From positions 142,657 to 206,656 of the forward strand of contig NZ_JARLTC010000013.1 of NCBI RefSeq assembly GCF_029382225.1: a stretch of 64,000 nucleotides of DNA. Direction: 5' to 3'. Under the pieces are notes generated by a model, which was given only the letters and a program-made list of their open reading frames with translations, did not search any database and was not told the origin of the DNA. Every line of letters starts with the position of its first letter. Positions within the stretch are counted from its first letter, which is position 1. Shown here piece by piece: positions 25,294-32,862 of the stretch. A program made the translations under genes and the position numbers. The stretch comes from Spongiactinospora sp. TRM90649. GTDB lineage: Bacteria > Actinomycetota > Actinomycetes > Streptosporangiales > Streptosporangiaceae.

Positions 25294-26318
25294 TGGGCAC
25301 CCCGATCTTCGTTCAGGACGTCACCCTGCGGGACGGCATGCACGCCGTCCGGCACCGGATCACCCCTGAGGACGTCCGACGCATCGTCGTCGCGCTCGAC
25401 CGGGCCGGCGTCGACGCGATCGAGGTCGCGCACGGCGACGGCCTGGCCGGAGGGTCGCTCAACTACGGCCCCGGCTCGCACCTGGACTGGGAGTGGATCG
25501 AGGCCGCGGCCTCGGTGCTGAAGAACGCCCGGCTCACCACGCTGCTGCTGCCGGGCGTCGGCACCATCCACGAGCTGAAGCGCGCCTACGACCTCGGCGT
25601 CCGCTCCGTCCGGGTGGCCACGCACTGCACCGAGGCCGACATCTCGGCGCAGCACATCGCCGCGGCGCGCGAGCTCGGCATGGACGTGTCCGGCTTCCTG
25701 ATGCTCTCCCACATGGCCCCGCCCGAGAAGCTGGCCGAGCAGGCCAAGCTGATGGAGTCGTACGGCGCGCACTGCGTCTACGTCACCGACTCCGGAGGCC
25801 GCCTGACGATGAACGACATGGCCGCGCGGGTCCGCGCCTACCGTGACGTGCTCGACGCCGGGACCGAGATCGGCGTCCACGCCCACGAGAACCTCTCGCT
25901 GTCGGTGGCCAACTCGGTCGTCGCGGTCGAGAACGGCGTGCGCCGGGTGGACGCGTCGCTGGCCGGTCACGGCGCGGGGGCGGGCAACTGCCCGCTGGAG
26001 GCGTTCATCGCGGTCGCGGACCTGTCCGGGTTCGAGCACGGCTGCGACCTGTTCCTGTTGCAGGACGCCGCCGACGACCTGGTCCGGCCGCTGCAGGACC
26101 GTCCGGTGCGCGTCGACCGGGAGACCCTGACCCTGGGGTACGCCGGTGTGTACTCGTCGTTCCTGCGCCACGCGGAGGCGGCGGCGGCGCGGTACGGCGT
26201 GGACGTGCGCGACATCCTCATGGAGTGCGGGCACCGTCGTCTCGTGGGCGGTCAGGAGGACATGATCGTCGATATCGCGCTCACGATCGCCGCCGGGCGC
26301 GAGGCGCGGCCCATCTGA
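25293..26318 (+). CDS. 4-hydroxy-2-oxovalerate aldolase
   Basis: Splits 4-hydroxy-2-oxovalerate to pyruvate and acetaldehyde. 341 residues, DRE-TIM metalloenzyme. The metal and substrate motif VTLRDGMHA is at 10-18, and the second metal motif is [22 protein letters not shown] is also diagnostic. It forms a complex with the preceding dehydrogenase (MhpE-MhpF or HsaF-HsaG type). Last gene of the operon; an inverted repeat follows. Confidence 0.92.
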   Translation: MGTPIFVQDVTLRDGMHAVRHRITPEDVRRIVVALDRAGVDAIEVAHGDGLAGGSLNYGPGSHLDWEWIEAAASVLKNARLTTLLLPGVGTIHELKRAYDLGVRSVRVATHCTEADISAQHIAAARELGMDVSGFLMLSHMAPPEKLAEQAKLMESYGAHCVYVTDSGGRLTMNDMAARVRAYRDVLDAGTEIGVHAHENLSLSVANSVVAVENGVRRVDASLAGHGAGAGNCPLEAFIAVADLSGFEHGCDLFLLQDAADDLVRPLQDRPVRVDRETLTLGYAGVYSSFLRHAEAAAARYGVDVRDILMECGHRRLVGGQEDMIVDIALTIAAGREARPI

Positions 26319-26374
26319 TCGCCGGCCGGCTCAGCGGCCCGCCTGATCGCGGCCCGGCTCAGCGGCCGGCGATC
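26317..26374. terminator. Inverted repeat between the aldolase and TetR genes
   Basis: GATCGCCGGCCG (26317-26328) pairs perfectly with CGGCCGGCGATC (26363-26374). Inside lies a second near-copy of GATCGC..CCGGCTCAGCGGCC, so the loop is itself a short direct repeat. There is no T-run. It overlaps both convergent stops and is a plausible bidirectional terminator. Confidence 0.5.
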
Positions 26375-26997
26375 AACGCCTCGCCCATCGTCGCCATGGC
26401 GTCGGTGAGCTCGGACATGAACTCCGCCATCGGTTTGCCGTCCGCCGATTGCAGCGAGACGAACGCGCCGTCGAATCCGGCCATGCCGAAGTGCGCGAGG
26501 GCGTCGGCGACCCGGTTCGCGGCGTCCTCGCCCTCGCTCAGGAACGACGAGCGGATCATGTGCCGCATGTAGTCGCGCCCCTCGTCGCGGACCGCGCTCA
26601 CCGTCCGCTGCGCCTCCGGCGCCTCGGCGGCCTCGTGGCTCATCACCAGCACGAGCAGCAGGCGCAGGAACTCCTCCCGGTGCACGAAGACCTCGCCGGT
26701 CCTCCGCAGGTACCACCCGAGCCGCTCGCGCGGGCCGTTGTGCTCCGGCGGCTCGCGGTGGGCGTCGCGCATGGCCTCGAAGAACCCCTGCGCGCCCTGG
26801 GCCATGACGGCCGAGAGCAGCCCGGCCTTGGACTCGAAGTGGTGGTAGAAGGCGCTCTTCGGCAGGCCGGTCTCCTTGACCAGGGTCGAGATCGACGTGC
26901 CGGCGTAGCCGCGTACGGACATCACCCGCGCGGCCGCGTCGAGGATTTCCTGCCGTGACCGGCGGCCTCGCCGGTTTCCCGCCCGCGCTTGCGACAT
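26359..26997 (-). CDS. TetR-family regulator of the upper aromatic operon
   Basis: 212 residues from ATG 26997, which has AGGTGGA just upstream (a GTG two codons earlier is possible). N-terminal helix-turn-helix: TSISTLVKETGLPKSAFYHHFESKAGLL contains the TetR hinge YHHFESK. The C-terminal domain resembles TetR_C regulators of the AcrR/fatty-acid type. It is divergent from the monooxygenase operon, with a perfect palindrome in between, so it probably represses that operon until a pathway intermediate binds. Confidence 0.85.
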   Translation of the reverse strand: MSQARAGNRRGRRSRQEILDAAARVMSVRGYAGTSISTLVKETGLPKSAFYHHFESKAGLLSAVMAQGAQGFFEAMRDAHREPPEHNGPRERLGWYLRRTGEVFVHREEFLRLLLVLVMSHEAAEAPEAQRTVSAVRDEGRDYMRHMIRSSFLSEGEDAANRVADALAHFGMAGFDGAFVSLQSADGKPMAEFMSELTDAMATMGEALIAGR

Positions 26998-27064
26998 TTC
27001 CACCTGCCGCAGTCTAGGGAGCCGACGGGACCGGCTTCACCTCAAGGTCACTCTCGGTGGGCCC

Positions 27065-27121
27065 TTGACATGACGCGGTGGCTCCTTGTTACCCTCACCA
27101 CAATCGAACCGAACGTTCGGT
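27065..27121 (+). promoter_or_regulatory. Promoter and TetR operator of the monooxygenase operon
   Basis: TTGACA (27065-27070) is a perfect -35. TACCCT (27090-27095) is a plausible -10 with a rather long 19-base spacer. Directly downstream lies ACCGAACGTTCGGT (27108-27121), a perfect 14-base palindrome that would overlap the start of transcription. The spacing is ideal for TetR-type repression. Confidence 0.65.
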
Positions 27122-27168
27122 CCAAAAGAGTCGCCAGGAGCCCGGCGACGAGACAACGGAGCCAGCGC

Positions 27169-28713
27169 ATGACCGAGAGCCACGACGCGGACGTAGCGAT
27201 CATCGGGTACGGCCCGACCGGCGTGATCGCCGCACTCACCCTCGCCAGGTACGGCGTGTCCGCCATCGCTCTCGAACGCGACGCGGACATCTACCCCCGG
27301 GCCCGCGCGGTCACCGTCAACGACTGGACGATGCGGATCTTCCAGGACCTCGGCATCGACGAGCGGATCGACAAGAGGATCGACCCCCAGCGGGCCCTGC
27401 GCTGGGTCACGTACGACGGCACGGAGATCATGCGGGTCGAGCATCCTCCCTCGACGCTGGGCCGCAAGCCGCGCTTCTACAACATCTACCAGCCGACCAT
27501 GGAGGCCGAGCTGCGCGCCGCCGCGCAGGAGCAGGGCGACCGCATCGCCGTCCGCTACGGCTCCTAGGTGACCCGGGTCGACCAGGACGCCGACGGCGTC
27601 ACCCTCACCGCGAAGGACACCGCCACCGGCGAGGTCAGCACCGTCCGCGCCCGCTACGCGATCGGCGCCGACGGCGGCAGCAGCTCCACCCGGGCCGCCG
27701 TGGACTGCAGCCTGCTGGGCGACACCAACGACGTCACCTGGATCGTCATCGACTGCAAGGTCAAGCGCTGGTGGCCGGACCGCGACTTCCTCACCTTCTG
27801 GTCCGACAAGGAGCGCCCGGTCGTCGACATCGCGCTCTCCGCAGGCAACCACCGGTGGGAGATCCCGCTCAAGCCCGACGAGACCCCCGCGAACTACCCG
27901 ACCAGCGCCGAGGTGTGGCCGCTGCTCAAGGCGCTCGGCGTCACCGAGCGGGACGTCGACATCCACCAGCACGCCTTCTACCGCCATCACGTCCGGATGG
28001 CCGACACCTGGCGCCGCGGACGCGTGTTCCTCGCCGGTGACGCGGCCCACCTGATGCCGCCGTGGGCGGGCGCCGGGATGCAGACCGGCATGCGCGACGC
28101 ACACAACCTGGGCTGGAAGCTCGCCCGCGTGATCACCGGCGAACTGCCGGAGAGCTGGCTGGACACCTACGAGGCGGAGCGGCGCCCCAACGCCGCCTTC
28201 TACACGGGCCTGGCCGTCCAGCTCGGGCGCGTCATCAAACAGGAGCTGTCCGAGGAGGAGCAGGCCGCGATGAACGCGGTGCCGCAGGACACGGTCACGC
28301 CGTTCGAGCCGCCGCTCATCGCCCCGCCGGTGCTCGAAGGCGGATGGATCAGGGGCCCGCTGGGCGACGCCAGCATCGTCGGCCGCATGATCCCGCAGCC
28401 GATCGCCGGTGACACCGTCGGCCGGATGGGGCGCCTGGACGACCTGCTCGGCTCGGGCTTCGTGCTGCTCGGCGCCGACGTCGATCCGGCGGCCCTGCTG
28501 ACCGAGCAGGAGAAGTCGGCCTGGGACGCGCTGGGCGCCCGCTATGTCGCGGTGCGGCCGAAAACGGCCTACACGCAGGGACCGGACGAACTAGTCGATC
28601 TCGACGACGTCATCCTGCCGTGGCTGAGCCGGTACGGCGTGCGCGCCGTCGCGCTCCGCCCCGACAAGTTCGTCGCGGCGGCCGACGTCAGCGGGCTCGC
28701 CGTACCCGCCTGA
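27169..28713 (+). pseudogene. Flavin-dependent aromatic monooxygenase (MhpA-like) interrupted by one in-frame TAG
   Basis: Would hydroxylate a phenol or hydroxyphenylpropionate to the catechol cut by the next enzyme. Read through, the protein is 514 residues with FAD motif GYGPTG (13-18), NADPH-linked GADGGSSSTRAA and FAD-ribityl motif VFLAGDAAHLMPPWAG (key GDAAHLMPP). All regions are intact and in one frame, but codon 133 (27565-27567) is TAG, where a glutamate codon GAG would fit. A GTG follows the stop directly, but has no ribosome site. GGAG lies eight bases before the ATG. Either a fresh mutation, a sequencing error, or a split or read-through protein. Confidence 0.8.
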
Positions 28714-28756
28714 GAGCCCCGCCCGAGAGCCCCCCTGAGAACGAGGAGAGGAAAGA

Positions 28757-29686
28757 ATGTCGCACGTCAAGGAACTGGGTTACGTCGTCTACGAGGTCAG
28801 CGGCCTCTCCGACTGGGAGCACTTCGGGGTCGAACTGCTCGGCATGCGGATCGGCGAGCGGACCGGCGACGGTTTCACCCTGCGCACCGACGAGAAGGCC
28901 CACCGCTGGATCGTCACCGGCGGCCCCGCCGACGACCTGGTGGCCACCGGCTACGAGGTGGCGGACGACGCCGCGCTGGACGCGCTGGCCGAGAAGGTGC
29001 GAGCCGCCGGGATCGAGATCACCGAGGGCGGCGCCGCCCTCGCCGCCGCCCGCAAGGTGGACCGGATCTTGGTCACCGCCGACCCGATGGGCAACCGGAT
29101 CGAGCTGGTCACCGGCCTGGCCGACGCGGCCACGCCGTTCGAGTCGGCCAAGCTGCTCGGCGAGTTCGTGACCGGCGCGGGCGGCGCGGGCCACCAGGTC
29201 CTGCTGGCGCACGGCGTCTCGCGGGAGACCTACCTGGCCTTCTACATCGACCTGCTCGGCTTCAAGGTCAGCGACATCATCATCGAGGAGCTCGCCCCCG
29301 GCGTGGTCGCCGACCTGATCTTCCTGCACTGCAACGGCCGGCACCACACGGTGGCCTTCGGCGACCTGCCGTCGCCGAAGAGCACCCACCACTTCATGGT
29401 CGAGGTGACCGACATCCGCGACGTCGGCATGGCCTACGACCGGTGCCTGGACGCCAAGCAGCCGTTCGAGATGACGCTCGGCATGCACCCGAACGACAAC
29501 ATGTTCAGCTTCTACGTCCGCACCCCCTCCGGCTTCAGCGTCGAGTACGGCTGGGGCGGGCTGATCATCGACGACGAGACCTGGGAGGTCAAGACGCTCG
29601 ACCGGCTGAACAACTGGGGTCACCGTCCCCCAGAGGTCGTCGCCGGGCTCTACACCGCCGCACTCGCGCCGGAGGACGCCCGATGA
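28757..29686 (+). CDS. Extradiol ring-cleavage dioxygenase (2,3-dihydroxybiphenyl dioxygenase type)
   Basis: Opens a substituted catechol next to the hydroxyls using Fe(II) and oxygen. 309 residues, two-domain type I extradiol (VOC) enzyme. The three iron ligands are visible in the C-terminal domain: His in GAGHQVLLA, His in STHHFMVEV, Glu in FSVEYGWGG. The second-shell His in HPNDNMFSFY-like context is also present. GAGGAGAGG lies before the ATG. Its stop overlaps the hydrolase start (ATGA). Substrate probably a monocyclic or biaryl catechol. Confidence 0.9.
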   Translation: MSHVKELGYVVYEVSGLSDWEHFGVELLGMRIGERTGDGFTLRTDEKAHRWIVTGGPADDLVATGYEVADDAALDALAEKVRAAGIEITEGGAALAAARKVDRILVTADPMGNRIELVTGLADAATPFESAKLLGEFVTGAGGAGHQVLLAHGVSRETYLAFYIDLLGFKVSDIIIEELAPGVVADLIFLHCNGRHHTVAFGDLPSPKSTHHFMVEVTDIRDVGMAYDRCLDAKQPFEMTLGMHPNDNMFSFYVRTPSGFSVEYGWGGLIIDDETWEVKTLDRLNNWGHRPPEVVAGLYTAALAPEDAR

Positions 29687-30528
29687 CCCTCGCCCCGGAC
29701 GACATCGCGCGCACCGTCCAGACCGAGGACTGGAAGCTGCGCTACTACGAGGCGGGCGCCGGTCACCCGCTCGTCCTGCTGCACGGCAGCGGGCCGGGCG
29801 CCACCGGGTGGAGCAACTTCGCCGGCAACATCGAGGCGCTGGCCGAGCGGTTCCACGTGTACGCGATCGACATGCCCGGCTGGGGGGAGTCCGACCCGGC
29901 GACGGTCGACCGCCTCGACCACGTGGCAGCGGTGATCCAGTTCCTGGACGCCGTCGGCGTCGAGAAGGCCGCGTTCGTCGGCAACTCGATGGGCGGCCAG
30001 ACCTCGCTGCGGCTGGCCACCGAGCACCCTGACCGGATCTCGCACCTGGTCACCATGGGCCCGCCCGTCGGCCGGTTCCCGACCCTCTTCGGCGCGGGCG
30101 ACGGCCCGTCCGAGGGCCTGAAGGTGCTCATCCAGGCGTACCGGGACCCGAGCCCGGAGAACATGCGCCGGCTCGTCGAGATCATGGTCTACGACAAGCC
30201 CCGCTTCGCCACCCCGGAACTGTGCCAGGCCCGGTCCGACGCGGCGCTGGCCCGTCCGGAACACCTGCGCAACTACGTCGAGGGGCTGCCGAAGGGCGCG
30301 CCGCTGCCGAAGTGGGTCAGGCCCGAGCTGCTGCCGTCCATCCAGGTGCCGACCCTGTTGATCCACGGCCGGGACGACCGCGTGGTCTCCTACGAGACCT
30401 CGCTGTACCTGCTGGCGAACATCCCCGACAGCCGCCTGGTGGTGCTCAACCACTGCGGCCACTGGGCGATGATCGAGCACGCCGACGAGTTCAACCGGCT
30501 GGTCACCGACTTCGTCGCCAACAACTGA
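29683..30528 (+). CDS. Meta-cleavage product C-C hydrolase (MhpC/BphD family)
   Basis: Cleaves the ring-opened product to 2-hydroxypentadienoate and a carboxylic acid. The first of these feeds the hydratase operon next door. 281 residues, alpha/beta hydrolase. Oxyanion HGSGPGATGWSN, nucleophile Ser102 in GNSMGG, Asp in IHGRDDRVVS, His in NHCGHWAMIEH. HGSGPGA is diagnostic of C-C bond hydrolases. Overlaps the dioxygenase stop by four bases. Confidence 0.9.
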   Translation: MTLAPDDIARTVQTEDWKLRYYEAGAGHPLVLLHGSGPGATGWSNFAGNIEALAERFHVYAIDMPGWGESDPATVDRLDHVAAVIQFLDAVGVEKAAFVGNSMGGQTSLRLATEHPDRISHLVTMGPPVGRFPTLFGAGDGPSEGLKVLIQAYRDPSPENMRRLVEIMVYDKPRFATPELCQARSDAALARPEHLRNYVEGLPKGAPLPKWVRPELLPSIQVPTLLIHGRDDRVVSYETSLYLLANIPDSRLVVLNHCGHWAMIEHADEFNRLVTDFVANN

Positions 30529-30538
30529 CCCGCGGCCC

Positions 30539-30620
30539 TCAGCGGAAGCCGGTCAGCACGATCTTGCCCCTGACGTGGCCGGATCGGCTGAGCCGGAACG
30601 CCTCGGCCGTCCCGCGCCCG
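30539..30620 (-). pseudogene. C-terminal stub of a zinc-type alcohol dehydrogenase/quinone reductase
   Basis: Only the final 20 or so residues are left: [17 protein letters not shown] and a stop at 30539. This is the usual C-terminus of medium-chain dehydrogenases, where the helix 'A-H-R-L-x-x-S-G-H-x-x-G-K-I-V-L' ends the protein. The upstream coding sequence is gone. Confidence 0.6.
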
Positions 30621-30705
30621 TGACGACGATACCCTGGGCGGGTTCCCGGACGCCGTAGTGCCGGATGGCGGCGGCGAGTTCGCGTTTCATGAGACCGGGG
30701 ACGCC

Positions 30706-31182
30706 GCGCCGCACCGACGGCACAGCATGCTCCTGGTGCCACGGGACACCCCCGGCGTCCGCGTCACCTGGGGCATGCACGTATTCGGCTACACCGACGC
30801 CGCCCACGGCGGCCACGCCGAGATCACCTTCGAGAACGCGCGGGTGCCCGCCGGCCACCTGCCGGCCGAAGAGGGCGGCGGGTTCGCGGCGGCGCAGGCA
30901 CGTCTCGGGCCCGGCCGCATCCACCACTGCATGCGCCTCATCGGCATGGCCGAACGCGCCCTGGAGCCGATGTGCCGCCGCGCCGGGGCACGGACGGCCT
31001 TCGGCGGCACCCTGGCCGGTCAGGGGGTCGTCCAGACGTGGATCGGGCTCTCCCAGGACCAGCCCCTGGCCGCGCTGTGGGCGCACGCGCGCACGCTCCG
31101 CCTGGCCGACGGCCCCGACGAGGTGCATCTGCGCTCGCTGGCCCGCCGCGAACTGCGCCGCCACGGGGTCGGCCTCACCTGA
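30706..31182 (+). pseudogene. Acyl-CoA dehydrogenase remnant with 5' truncation and internal in-frame deletion
   Basis: [29 protein letters not shown] and [20 protein letters not shown] are the middle and C-terminal domains of an acyl-CoA dehydrogenase of the ACAD10/11-like group. At about 31045 the text jumps from [12 protein letters not shown] directly to [19 protein letters not shown], which in intact enzymes lies some 70 residues later. The N-terminal third is missing. The remnant is still open and ends with a normal C-terminus, but it cannot fold into a working enzyme. Confidence 0.75.
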
Positions 31183-31198
31183 CGCCCGGCCGGGGGAC

Positions 31199-31311
31199 TT
31201 GACATATACCCCCCTTGGGTATTTATTAGCCCTTGCCTGCACACCCCCCGGGGGTACAGGCAAGATCCAAAAATACCCTACATGGGTATGGTATGAGCCT
31301 TGGAGTTCGTG
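31199..31311 (+). promoter_or_regulatory. MFS-gene promoter with CsoR/RcnR-like operators
   Basis: TTGACA (31199-31204) and TTTATT (31222-31227) form a promoter with a 17-base spacer. The spacer is filled by ATACCC-N5-GGGTAT (31206-31222). A second identical-type site, ATACCC-N5-GGGTAT, lies at 31273-31289. Between them, CACCCCCCGGGGGTAC is framed by CTTGCCTG (31232-31239) and CAGGCAAG (31257-31264). The TACCC/GGGTA symmetry is the known signature of CsoR-type copper, nickel or formaldehyde repressors. GGAG six bases before the ATG is the ribosome site. Confidence 0.65.
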
Positions 31312-32733
31312 ATGTCCGCACCATCCACCCGGCGTTGGTCCGCCCTGGCCCTGATCGCCGCCGCCCAGTTCATCGTCATCATGGACACGTCGATCATCGG
31401 CGTGGCCCTCCCCCGCATCCAGCAGGACCTGGGCTTCTCCCAGGAGAACCTGTCCTGGGTCTTCAACGCCTACGTCGTCGCCTTCGGCGGCCTCCTGCTG
31501 CTGGGCGGCCGGCTCTCGGACCTGTTCGGCGCCCGCCGCCTCTTCAGCACCGGGTGGGTGATCCTCCTCGCCGGCTCACTCCTCGCCGGCATCGCGCCCG
31601 AGGTGTGGGTCGAACTGACCGGCCGCGCCGTCCAGGGCGTGGGGGCCGCGCTGATCGCGCCGTCCGCGCTCACCCTGCTGATGATGCTGTTCGGCGGCAA
31701 CCCAAGGGAACTGACCAAGGCCCTCGCCCTGTACGGCGCGGCCGCGCCCGCCGGCGGCACCGCCGGCGTCTTCCTCGGCGGCCTCATCACCGAATACCTG
31801 AGCTGGCCCTGGGTCTTCTACATCAACATTCCCATCGCGGTCATCGCGCTCCTGGCCACCGGCCCGCTGATGCCGGCCGCCCCCGCCCGGCGCGGCTCCA
31901 TCGACGTCCTGGGCACGCTCACCGTCACCCTCGGCATCGGCGCCGCCGTCTACGCCATCGTCCGCGCACCCGAGGCGGGCTGGGGCTCCGCCGAGACGCT
32001 GATCACCCTCGCCGCCGCCCTGGTGCTGCTGGCCGGGTTCGTCGCCATCCAGGCCCGCCGCCGCGAGCCGCTGATGCGCCTGTCCATCTTCCGCACCCCG
32101 AATCTCTCCGCCGCCAACCTGACCCAGCTCCTGCTGGGCGGCGCCTGGATTCCGATGTGGTTCTTCCTCAACCTCTACCTGCAGCAGGTCCTCGGCTACA
32201 GCGCCTTCCCCAGCGGCGCCGCGCTGCTTCCGATGACCGGCCTCATCATGCTCGGCATGATCGTCCTGGCGCCCCGGTTCATCAACCGGTTCGGCCCCAA
32301 GGCGACCACGGTCACCGGTCTGCTCCTGCTCACCGCGGGGATGACCTGGCTGTCGTTCATCAGCCCCGACGGCAGCTTCGCCGTCGACGTCCTGCCCGCC
32401 AGCCTGGTGGCCGCGCTCGGCATGTCTCTGGCCTTCATCCCCTCCCTCGGCACCGCCATCTCCTCCGCCCGCCCCGAGGAGGGCGGTCTGGCCTCCGGCA
32501 TCGTCAACACCAGCTACCAGGTCGGCTCCGCCCTCGGCCTGGCCGCCATGACCGCCATCGCCGCCGCCAACGGCGCCGGCCGGCTCGGCGACCTGCCCGC
32601 GCTGACCGACGGCTTCTCCGCCGCGTTCATCGGAGCCGCCGCCGTCGCCCTGCTCGGCACCCTGATCGCCGCGGCGACCCTGCGCACCCCCGCCGCCGCT
32701 CCCGCCGACGAAGTCGCCGCCTCCCGCGGCTGA
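31312..32733 (+). CDS. MFS drug exporter, DHA2 (EmrB/QacA, 14-segment) family
   Basis: 473 residues, proton-driven exporter in the membrane. Motif D1-like FIVIMDTSIIGVALPRIQQDL (key part MDTSIIGVALP), motif A-like GGRLSDLFGARRLF, and motif C-like PAGGTAGVFLGG are visible, with about 14 hydrophobic segments. The substrate cannot be predicted. Expression looks controlled by a CsoR-like repressor (see the promoter entry), so inducers could be metal ions or an aldehyde stress. No such repressor gene is in the window. Confidence 0.88.
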   Translation: MSAPSTRRWSALALIAAAQFIVIMDTSIIGVALPRIQQDLGFSQENLSWVFNAYVVAFGGLLLLGGRLSDLFGARRLFSTGWVILLAGSLLAGIAPEVWVELTGRAVQGVGAALIAPSALTLLMMLFGGNPRELTKALALYGAAAPAGGTAGVFLGGLITEYLSWPWVFYINIPIAVIALLATGPLMPAAPARRGSIDVLGTLTVTLGIGAAVYAIVRAPEAGWGSAETLITLAAALVLLAGFVAIQARRREPLMRLSIFRTPNLSAANLTQLLLGGAWIPMWFFLNLYLQQVLGYSAFPSGAALLPMTGLIMLGMIVLAPRFINRFGPKATTVTGLLLLTAGMTWLSFISPDGSFAVDVLPASLVAALGMSLAFIPSLGTAISSARPEEGGLASGIVNTSYQVGSALGLAAMTAIAAANGAGRLGDLPALTDGFSAAFIGAAAVALLGTLIAAATLRTPAAAPADEVAASRG

Positions 32734-32785
32734 CCCCGATGCGGGCCTCATGTCCGGCCGGCACCGACCACCACAGGAAACACGG

Positions 32786-32829
32786 CTCGGGCAGGCTCTC
32801 CGATCACGAGGATCGGGAGCCTGCCCGAG
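32786..32829. terminator. Strong bidirectional terminator hairpin
   Basis: A 19-base-pair stem with one bulged T (left arm 32786-32805, right arm 32811-32829) and a five-base ACGAG loop sits between the converging MFS and rhamnosidase genes. There is no T-run, as is common in actinomycetes. Confidence 0.8.
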
Positions 32830-32862
32830 TCGTCAGGCTGAGCCCGAGTCGTCACCCTGGGC

